Below, piece by piece: positions 54,551 through 64,000 of a stretch of DNA of 64,000 nt (its first letter is position 1; every line of letters starts with the position of its first letter). Source of the DNA: Anticarsia gemmatalis (lineage: Eukaryota; Arthropoda; Insecta; Lepidoptera; Erebidae); contig NC_134766.1 of assembly GCF_050436995.1 (NCBI RefSeq), positions 2,790,001 to 2,854,000 of the forward strand. The letters run 5' to 3'. Made by a program: the position numbers and the translations under genes. The notes under the pieces are model-generated. The model was given only the letters and a program-made list of their open reading frames with translations, did no database searches and was not told where the DNA came from.

Positions 54551-57500
54551 TAAATAGGCAAAGCAAAAATTTACAATATATAATTTAGTTAAAATTATTG
54601 AGACTTATTAAATGTTATGAACTAACTGATACGTAAGACTTTACCCGTATATTTTCTTTTTGTATAACGCATATGTTCTTCCCCGAATAATCTATTATGC
54701 AGCCAAATTTTTCCTAAATCAGGTACGATAAACAAGCAGACGTTCGCGTCTATATAATATTAGTATAGATTTATTTACCCAAAACGACATGGAAGAAATT
54801 AAAGACTACTTGTTTGAAAGGCTAAAACGTGTACATTATGTTCCTTGCGTATGCATAATTGCACGCTCAATACAATGAAATTAGTTCGTGCAATATTTTT
54901 ACAAATTTTCTTTACACTAATCTTTTACAAATATCCTAAAATTAAGTTAGTCATTTACAAATAAAGAGATTAAATTAGTCCAAGTCTAATTTTAAAATTG
55001 ACTAGATTTTAAACAGAATTTTAAGTTAATATCCAAAACACCTGTCTTAATAATACTTTTAGGCTCTTAGTTATACAGTGTTTTGTCATTTCAATCAAAT
55101 CAATCAATTTGTCAAATCAATCAATTTTAAAACTATGTATGAGTGAGAACGAAAAAACACCTTGAAACGAAATTAGATTGATTCTTATAATGATTACACC
55201 CATTTCCAAGCGTTCGTCGTTTGGATTAAATTTGAATGCTGTACACCTACTGCAATTCGCGAAAATACGAAACCAAAAATCCATTTAGGCACATATGATA
55301 GTTATTAAATAATGAAATTGTTATAAAACTCCTGATAAACGAAACATGACCTAACAAGCTTCCACGACTTTTACTAACAAGACAGCAAGTATATAAACAT
55401 TTTATTTCACAAATACTCGTATCAAAGAACAAAAATTCTATGGTTAATCTAATTGACCATTAGAATAACATATTTTATATTTTTATACAAGTACCCTCAA
55501 TATGTTCACTGTGCTTCGATCACTGTCTGCATTTAGTGGTGGCGCATGCGCCGTACGTGTAAGTACATTAGTGTATCCTAATTAAGATATTATGTATTAC
55601 GGTCTACGCAATGTGTGACATTGTTGAGCAAACAGTTCTATTGAAACGATTCTCTCTCTTGATGATTTTGGTTTGAGAATTTGACAGTCGTTGGTGGTAA
55701 TTTACCTCTATTTCTTGATTAGTTTAGCAGTCAGATCTCTCGGCCGATATCCTTTTTCAACCGCAATTTCAAGAACACCCCGAATAATCACAAAAGTTCA
55801 TTTGAGTTTGTGGTTAAGCCACTGAGGTTTAGAAATGAGAAATCCTAGTTTAATTTTAACGAAATTTCTTGCAAACTTGCTCATTATTGTTTGGTACTAA
55901 GCCCTGATCTTTATTATCTTTAGTTTTTTGTAAAATCACAGATATAAAGAAAAGGCTTTAAATACCATCACTAAAGATTTTTTGATCTTAAAGTAGTCAA
56001 AGTTTCCTTATCCATTTGATTATATCGAATGTTTTGTGAATAAAACTAAAATCCTTAAATAAGAGAAAAAGATTACCAGCAACGACTATTCTTACGTATA
56101 TTTTTATTAATGTAGATTTTAGTTTCCTCGATACATGGTACTCATAAACGTAATATTTATTGATATTCTACATTGTAAATATGTCTGTGAGTCGTTTCTC
56201 TAGAACTGCTGCTACGGAGCTATGATTAATTGATAGAGCAGTAATAATTTGACGCATAGCTGAAGAAACTTATAAAAGAACAGGATTTTAGCGTTTGTGA
56301 GCTATATAAAAACACTTACATTTTTGCATGAAAATATGCATGTAATTTTTGGTATAATTTTGCTGCACATACACAATAATTTTAAGTTTATTCTGAGATC
56401 AATAAATTGAAGTAATTTTACTTTTTTATTCTTATAATAAGTTGAAGATACCTTCGGTTGTGAATGAACGAACATTCATTATAATAATTACCATTTTATA
56501 TAGCTCGATAAATACCCCATTAAAGAAATAAATAAAGATTATTTGTACCAAAATCTATCAATAATTGTTATAACAGGAATAAAGCTATCTACATCACATT
56601 ATCACTGTTCTATCGTACTTCCAAAGCTCAAAAGAAAATCACTATTATTTTTGTACTAATCCCGAAGTAAATGTATTTCATTCGCGTTGTCCACAAGCAT
56701 TCCAGTTCTAGCGTGGAGCATTCATTTGTCATCATATCTTGTACGTGAGCACTTAAATTGTGTACTTTAAAAGTTAATTATTAAATAACAAGGCAGATGA
56801 TTGTTATAGATATCGATTTTAAATTAAATTTTGGTTTTTGTTGATTGAAAGCTGTGTAAATGCGTGCACGTATCATTTAAAAAAATGAAAGTATAAAGTT
56901 GAGACTAATCTAGGATTTTGATCAATCATTTAATTTAAACAACAATCGTGTCCTTTCCTCTGTTTTTTATACGTTTAGATTCTGATTTTAAATTTAACAT
57001 TCTAAATCAATTAGTTCAGTTCAATCTTAATTCTTAATATAATTTTAGTTATTTGACGTATACAATATCCCAATATTTTTATACACAAATCGAATGAAAA
57101 GCATATGTTAAATAATTTTTACTTTTATTGTCCCACTGCTGGTCAAAATTTATACCTATTAACTGAAAATAATTTCATGAAAACTGCACAAATTAAGTGT
57201 TCACCTCTTACGTACTAACTAATGGATTTTATGTTTAAATGTGTGGAGAATTTTACCAGATATAGGCGTGTTTTTAATATATATAAGTTATGTATACAAC
57301 GCACAAATGTATACGCTGTATACAAATGATTTTAGTTTACCGTATTTTAAAAGTCAAATAACATTTTAAGCCTGCGTTTTGTAAAATTAGGCAATGATTA
57401 AAAGGCAGTTTTTTTACTAATTTGATTTAAGTTGAAAATTACTAAAGGTGTAAATTTTTGTTATAAATGCGTTCTAAATTATGTATTTTTATATGCAGGT

Positions 57501-59289
57501 ATGTGTATCGTGTCAGAAAAATGGTTTGGTAAAAAAAAACACCTGAATTATTTTTTCTTCGGTAATTTTAAATGTTATCGTTCGCACTGTATAAAACAAA
57601 GTAACTGAGGTGCATCGATTATTTTCTACTTTTTATATTGAAACTCAAAATAGTTTTGGTTGTGAAACAATGTGTTATTTAAACCTGTATTCTTTACAAC
57701 ATATTTTTCTCTTGCACAAATTACGATTATTTTGAATAATTACAAGGTCAGGTTTTAGTAGCACTTGTTATAAATATTATCAGTTTTTCGCTTACGTCTG
57801 GTAAAATTTATAGTTAGCAGTAAAGTTATCGTAAGTAAAGCTGTGATCAGACTAGGAGGTTGTGATGGAATTAGTGTGTGGGTCTACAAGGATTTTTTAA
57901 TAAAAAAAAAAACATATTAATATGCTTTTAATTTTTTAAGGTCTTAGTAATTTAGCGCAAGTACCGAATGTCTGCTTTAATGTAACGAACAAGTTTTGTA
58001 TTCCTGCCAAGCTTTGAATCATGTGAATGTGAGCGTTGGGTCGTTTACACCGTGTCGTGGACGCTCGAGCTGTGTAAATATTCGAACAAGTGATGTCACT
58101 TCGTGTGGTTGGCGACGGTGTGATAGACGGCCTGGCGACAATCGGATGCCTAATTGCCTGTTCTTTCCAATAACATTTAGGAATGCTCGCTCTATCGTAT
58201 TTGGTATAGAATTAAACTCTCTTACTCCAGTGGTCTTTAATTTTAAGTATGCACGCACCGTTTGTCAATTTTTTTTGTGATTTTTATAATTGAGTACTCG
58301 ACAAGTATCGATATTATTTTCCTATGATTCAGTAAGGAGTGCTGATTCTATCCAACTGCGATCCAAGTGCGATGTTTCCGTGTAACAATAATGAATTTGT
58401 TAGATTATATTGTAAATTAAGATTTCCATCCTGTAATATTGTGTCATACTATTTGTGGTGACGTAACAGATAAATGAAATGAAATGTATTTAATTTGTTT
58501 TATTTTATTTCACCTTTTACACAATGCACAATGCTAACACTAATCAAAGCTTTTTTTTTATTGAACACTAATAAATTCCCAAAATAAAATAACTTCATTC
58601 ATTCTAAAACTCATTCATTTTAAAACTATGATAAACGTTCAATTTTGTGTCATTCTAATGTTTCACACTTTCTTATTAAATTACTCTTGTAAGCAGTATA
58701 AAATGGTCGAAAAGCGGTACTTAAAATATCCCGAAATAACACGTCATTTTTTGGAAATCCAAAAAAATACTACAACTTTTTCGATTATTACGGGTGTTAG
58801 AATAGTATAATAGAATAAAGTACATACGTAAAGTTTATTTATTTATTTATTTAGGGAAAACAAACAGTTACACAACATTCTTACTTACTAATAATAACAA
58901 TAGGTTTCAACAAAGTTAGGTTAAGTTCTAGCGACATCTGTTGTGCAGTAGCTGAATTAATACAATAACAATTTAGAATAGGTACCAGGCTTGCATATTA
59001 TATTACTTGGTCTTTATTTAGGCGATGACCCCGCTAGGTAATGCATCCATCTCTCTCTCACGCTCCACGATTACAAACAGCTCTCCGCCGCAGCCGCTAT
59101 CTAGAACGCTCATATTTTCTCAATCTACGATATGTTTGACCTAACCAGATATTTCTGACACAACTATGTTCGGTAAGGCATATGTTTATCTTTTGCAACA
59201 CCTATTGCATTTAGACATTACATGCAAAGAGATATTTTGAAATTACTAAGGTAGATGTAGCAACATCTATCGTGCAGCAGCAGAATTAA

Positions 59290-59526
59290 GCAGTTGAATT
59301 TTGACTGCCTCCGTAGCGTAGTGGTTTAGGTCGCCACGCCACGACCACTGCGTTGAGAGGTCGTGGGTTCGATTCCCACACGGGACAATTATTTGCGCGA
59401 TCCACAAATAATTGTTTCGGGTCTGATTGTAGTTTGTGTCCGTTGTATGCATGTTTGTAAAAGTCCCCGCGACACAAGAGCAATTTTTAGTGCGGAAGTT
59501 GTCTTTTTAATGTAAAAAAAAAAAAA
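59290..59526 (+). mobile_element. tRNA-derived SINE with A and B boxes
   Basis: The head TGCCTCCGTAGCGTAGTGGT (A box TAGCGTAGTGG) and GTGGGTTCGATTCCCAC (B box) are intact. The body ends in TTGTATGCATGTTTGTAAAA, then a poly-A tail (about 59514-59526). It lies inside copy B of the tandem array, splitting GAATTAA and TACAATAAC that are joined in copy A. The youngest-looking SINE in the window. Confidence 0.88.
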
Positions 59527-59770
59527 TACAATAACAATTTAGAATAGGTACTAGGCCTGCATATTATATTACTTGGTCTTTATATGGTCGATGACCCCGC
59601 TAGGTAATGCATCCATTTCTCTCTCACACTCCACGATGACAACCAGCTCTCCGCCGCCGCCGCTATCTAGAACGCTCATATTTCTCTCAAATACGATATG
59701 TTTAACCTAACCAGATATTTCTAACACAACTTTATTCTGTAAGGCATATGTTTAACCTTTGCAACATCTA

Positions 59771-59999
59771 AAAGTAAGGCCAACCAAACGAGATAAAAAA
59801 CGTAAACAAGCGGACCGTTACTAAGTTACATTGCGATGCGAACAATTTAATTCCTGTTTAGATTGCGTTCGAAGTGACACATATTTTTTCGTCTTTGCAT
59901 TACTTGTCTTTTTGTTTAAAATTCAAACAAAAATGTTTTGAACTCCTGAAACTTTGTTTATCTCGTTTTTCTCTATCTCGTCTGGTTGGCCTTACTTTA
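59771..59999. mobile_element. MITE with AAAGTAAGGCCAACC termini
   Basis: Left AAAGTAAGGCCAACCAAACG then AGATA; right TATCTCGTCTGGTTGGCCTT then ACTTT. About 24 of 25 positions pair. 229 bp, no coding capacity, between copies B and C of the tandem array. Confidence 0.8.
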
Positions 60000-60239
60000 C
60001 GTAAAGCATCCATCTCTCTCTCACACTCCACGATGACAACCAGCTCTTCGCCGCAGCCGCTATCTAGAACGCTCATATTTTCTCAATTTACGATATGTTT
60101 AACCTAACCAGATATTTCTAACACAACTATGTTCTGTAAGGCATATGCAAAGAGATCTTTTTAAATTACTAATCTAGATGTAGTGACATCTATAGTACAG
60201 CAGCTTAATTAATTATTAATACAATTACAATTTTATATA

Positions 60240-63200
60240 TTATTTATTTTGTTTCTATTTCTTTAAAAAATAACTCAATATAGTTTAAGTAATCTTTTAT
60301 TTTTAATGGGATGTTGGTGGTTGGTATAAATAAAATAACACGTGTAATTTGTCTATATTTATTTATTTATCGGAACAATTCACTACTTTGTATGATATGA
60401 AACCAAATAGTTATTTTGGCATTAAATGTCGAAAGAATGTCTATTTACTAAAATTGCACATCTAATAATGACTACATCTAATCTGTTATGCGCTACTACT
60501 AAAATAATTATCATTATCATAACAGACATATAAGAAAACAAGAAGGTAACAATTTTATATAATAACTCTTGAACAAGAATATCACTGGTGTAACGGAAAT
60601 ATATTTAAATATAAAAGTAACAAAATAAATTATCTAATTCTAAATATAGTTATATTTGAAACTCAATTAAAAAAGTCGAAAAATATAAATTTTATAATAT
60701 TATTATTATTTGTCATGAATAGTGCGTATTTTTGAAAATAAACCTAGTGAAATTTTATTATTATAATCTAATGGAAAATATTTGTCGACTTTAGTAAATT
60801 GTGGTTCAAAAATAATGTGAAAATGAATTAAAAATAGATATAATTATATCATTTATCTAGAAAGTACAGACACTAAGTGTGAAGTAGGTATAAAATAAGT
60901 ATTTTTTCTAATAAAAAAAACGGCAAGAATACTATTGTACTACAGAGTGATTCTGAAACCTAGATCATGAATAATAAATGAGGAATAATCAAGAAATTGT
61001 TAAGATTTCCAACTTTGACTTTCCCGCGCTTTTTTCAAAGGGAAATAAAAAAGTAAAAGAAAACAGATAGTATTGCCATATAAAATCCCCACAGATACTG
61101 AAAAAGACTTCAATATGTTATTTTATAAATAAAAAAAAATCCTGCTTGCTTATTGAGTACTGACTCAGTGACTCAAGGTGCAAACAAGATGGGTTAGCTT
61201 TATTTTACTTTAAACTTTCATTTATATGTATAATTTACTACATTTTCATCTGGCTACTACATTTTGTTGCACCTTTATATATATTTTGTTCACGAAAAAA
61301 GGTTTCAGATATAAAGCACCTAGTTTAATAAAACTATTTTAGTATTAGGTATAACAAGGATTTTATATTGTTTTATATATTTATTTAATATACAGTAAAT
61401 AATATATAATGTATTAGTAATTGTGGTGTCATGGTCATGATAAATAACGCTTAAACTAATGGAGATTTTATAAAATATTTAAAGATACAGGCATCGTTTA
61501 ACACACAATAAAAAAATATTTTTAACTAAAAGAAGTCAAAAATTCTTATATTTTTGGACCTTGTTATACATCCAGTGCCACTGGAAGCCGACTCCAACAT
61601 GGTTGGAAGAAAGGCCAGGCTGATAAAATACAAGTTTTTTTAGTGAAATTCAGTATTGAAACTAGTTTTTTAAACACTTTATAGAATTTTGAACTAAATA
61701 GTCATATTTATAAAATTTTCACACGACGACCTGCACATTAAAAATATCTATTAAAAAAGAAATATTTTAAATCTAACAACAAACTATACATGATATATTT
61801 TGTAAATATATTATATAATTAAACTTAATAATATATTTCTCTTTAACTTATCACAATAATTTGTGACCAACTTAAATAAATATACAGATTGGAAGACTTT
61901 TATGATTTTGTTGTTTCTCATCTTATTATAAACTAAATCTTTATTATGCCGTATAATAACTAAAAATTATAATAACGTTAAATTAGTATGGTTAGACTTT
62001 AGGAAATTATATTTCAATTGGAAGTACCTCTAAGACTGGTATATATAAAACTATTTTATGTAAAACTTAATTTAATAGAAGAAAAGTATGGTTCTTGGTA
62101 TCAAAGTTTCTTATTCAATAAATATATTACAAATTCAAAGAACGGTGTGATATCATAATAATAAGTCCGATATATCCTTCTATACATTATTACATAAGAT
62201 ATAATATAAATAATATAGTACCTATATCATATTCCTATTAAAGATTCTTGAAATATAATTTCTCAAAAGTTCCGCTTTATTGTCTAAGTTCAGTAACTTC
62301 CTGTAGAAGCTCCGGGGCATTATCAACAAAAAATAATAAAAATAAACTTTATACTGTCTGCTTAACAATTTAGTTTATATTAATTTACATCGTATACTCT
62401 GAATTTTATATATTTTCGATTATTTACAGTAAATATGAAAACTTTGAGAGATAACAACCGATTTACATATTCTACTATAATTTTAACAAAGACAGACTGT
62501 AAAAAACTGCACAAATTGATTGCCAAAAACACACGAAAGGCTTAATTTGTTAGTAAAAACGTAACGGAAGAAACCCGGTTGTAAAAAAAAACTATTTATA
62601 ACTAAAAAAAGAGGGTTTTAGTTGCCCCAAAATATTGCAAAAAGTAAAAATTCACTAAAATAACTAAGTACATCTACAATTTCGAGACTTGAACACGAGT
62701 CCAATTTCTCAATATCAAACTGAGCATCGACTTAAAATTGAGCACACTTAAAATTAAAGGAAGCAAACCCTTCCACATTAGTTGTTATGTCAAGCCAAAT
62801 TTAAAGGTTATAAAAACTACTGGCCTCAATCTTTCATTCTTTAAACTTCTTAAATATAAAGTAGTATTACTATTTTTAAAACATTTAGTCAAATTTGGCT
62901 TGACTGTAGTTAGTAACCCTGAATGTTAGATGAATGAGATTTGAAGTGTATATGAGCAGCTGAGAATATATACAACTATAGAAATTATATATATTTTAGT
63001 CAAAATCGTGCAAAATATAGATAGAATATACAGCTCAAAAATCTTTTAGCCGAATTATCACCACTTTTGAATAACTACCTACCAGATAGTTTAACAAATG
63101 AAATTTAATTTTATCAACGAGATAAGTTATCTGAGACTTATTCACAAGCTATGAAATTGGCTCTAAATCTTGAAAATATATATTTTTTTGGTCAAAAAAG

Positions 63201-64000
63201 CTGCTCATAAACACAGAATTATTCTTATAAATTATGGCATATTTCTGGTTTCGAATAACTACTATGATTACTACTAGTTGAGCGTCGACTTAAACTAAGT
63301 ATTTACTCAATAACATATATTTGGTTTAATTTCTACAAATATAAAGTAACAGCACCTTTATATCACTGTGGTACATTCGTTGTCGAGAATAACAACACTG
63401 GACATATACAAACATACATAATTATGTAAATAAATATAAATATACATTTTACAGTGTAAGAAGAGATAAAAGGAGTTTATATAATATATATTTTTATGTA
63501 AAAACAGACTAAACTCTCGCGACTTGTATAATATTATCCGATGTTTCAGATCCCGTTCGATCGAAACGTCGCACGCGTCGGGTGAACAAATAAGGTACGA
63601 AAACTTTTTAATTTTATATTTGAATAAATTATGTTTGTATCTGTCCACTGCGTTTGTGAGATAAGTAATAAATATCTGATAGTTTTGATGCTATGAAGAG
63701 GAACTTTCCTAGAATTTTTATTTTGGCCATTTTTTTTATAACGAACGCCTGTAAGGCTTTTTAATAAAAAATAAAATTACTAATATCTTATTTCTTCAGC
63801 TATTTATACTAACTTATAAATATAGTTCTAATTCTATTTGTAAATTATTTAAGATTCGCTAAAATATCTGAAAGATCAACAAAAAGTAGATCATTTACAA
63901 AATTTAAAACAAAATAAAAATATGAATTGTAACTATTTTTATATAATGTATATTAATGACGTGAGCATAATTATAAATAGACTTCTAATATAACATTTAT
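60240..64000. other. AT-rich sequence without recognised genes
   Basis: Very AT-rich (long runs of A/T) with no credible coding exon on either strand. It could be intergenic, or 3' UTR of a gene beyond the window. Only a short foldback-family fragment (63508) stands out. Confidence 0.5.
63508..63612. mobile_element. Fragment of the 'GAAACGTCG' foldback family
   Basis: TAAACTCTCGCGACTTGTAT, TAATATTATCCGATGTTTCA, TCGATCGAAACGTCGCACGC and GGGTGAACAAATAAGGTAC. CTCTCGCGACTTGTA also precedes the 52875 copy. Confidence 0.5.

Larger units (their letters stand above)
50944..58929. other. d4 3' UTR and intergenic sequence
   Basis: Just after the TGA there is a possible donor (CATCAG|GTACAC, 50952) and a good acceptor (TTTTTCTCTTTCAG, ends 51500), so a 3'-UTR intron is possible. 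The 3' end of d4 cannot be fixed; several AATAAA candidates exist. The block 57990-58260 is GC-richer than its surroundings with open frames of 79-94 codons, but without any recognised domain. The rest is AT-rich with repeats listed separately. Confidence 0.45.
58930..60236. repeat. Tandem array of a ~330-bp unit, interrupted by a SINE and a MITE
   Basis: The unit has AGCGACATCTGTTGTGCAGT, TACAATAACAATTTAGAATA, GATGACCCCGCTAGGTAATG, CATCCATCTCTCTCTCAC, CCGCTATCTAGAACGCTC and ACCTAACCAGATATTTC. Copy A is 58930-59258. Copy B is 59259-59290 plus 59527-59770. Copy C is 60000-60178, and the start of another follows. Between them lie the SINE (about 59290-59526) and the MITE (59771-59999). Confidence 0.85.

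Noticed and set aside
59306..59400. A functional tRNA gene
   Set aside because: A and B boxes are present, but there is no closed acceptor stem, and a SINE body and poly-A tail follow.

Overview
This is a eukaryotic, AT-rich window with three multi-exon genes and many degenerate, non-autonomous transposable elements. No bacterial-type operon, CRISPR array or phage feature is present. The organism is most likely a moth or butterfly. The evidence is the repeat set: 5S-rRNA-derived and tRNA-derived SINEs, Helitron-like repeats with GTCT/CAGA microsatellites, and the 'TGTCCCACTGCTGGGCAAGGGT' type LINE-tail repeat cut here into pieces. The gene models fit insects. The species is not identifiable from the sequence alone.

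Region by region. (1) Positions 1304-17104, plus strand: the 3' part (1566 codons, 11 exons, all phases consistent) of a SYCP2-like meiotic chromosome-axis protein. Its 5' exons lie before the window. It keeps the end of the N-terminal helical-repeat domain, the Spt16M-like domain, a very long disordered middle in a 3.45-kb exon, and a C-terminal coiled coil. (2) Positions 20361-26312, minus strand: a complete 8-exon, 291-aa NF-YC (histone-fold subunit of the CCAAT-binding factor NF-Y). It converges tail-to-tail on the SYCP2-like gene, with opposing polyadenylation signals about 25 bp apart near 19.1 kb. (3) Positions 26828-50943, plus strand: a complete 11-exon, 495-aa d4/DPF (BAF45, Requiem family) protein with Requiem N-domain, C2H2 finger and double PHD finger. 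It is divergent from NF-YC across a ~515-bp shared promoter that carries CRE, ETS and CCAAT motifs. (4) From about 51 kb to 64 kb I see no convincing coding exon, only UTR or intergenic sequence and repeats.

The genes do not form one pathway. NF-YC and d4 are both nuclear gene-regulation factors with a likely shared promoter; the SYCP2-like gene is meiotic.

The most interesting signals are splice-level. The SYCP2-like gene has a tandem-duplicated exon whose two copies share entry and exit phases, so they could be mutually exclusive. The d4 gene stays open for 90 codons past the splice donor inside PHD1, which would give a DPF3a-like truncated isoform ending in a new tail with an AT-hook-like motif. 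The d4 gene also has a candidate 18-nt microexon splitting the C2H2 finger, at the position where vertebrate DPF2 takes an alternative insert. A second theme is near-perfect short-loop hairpins, some in adjacent pairs, that look like template-switch products.
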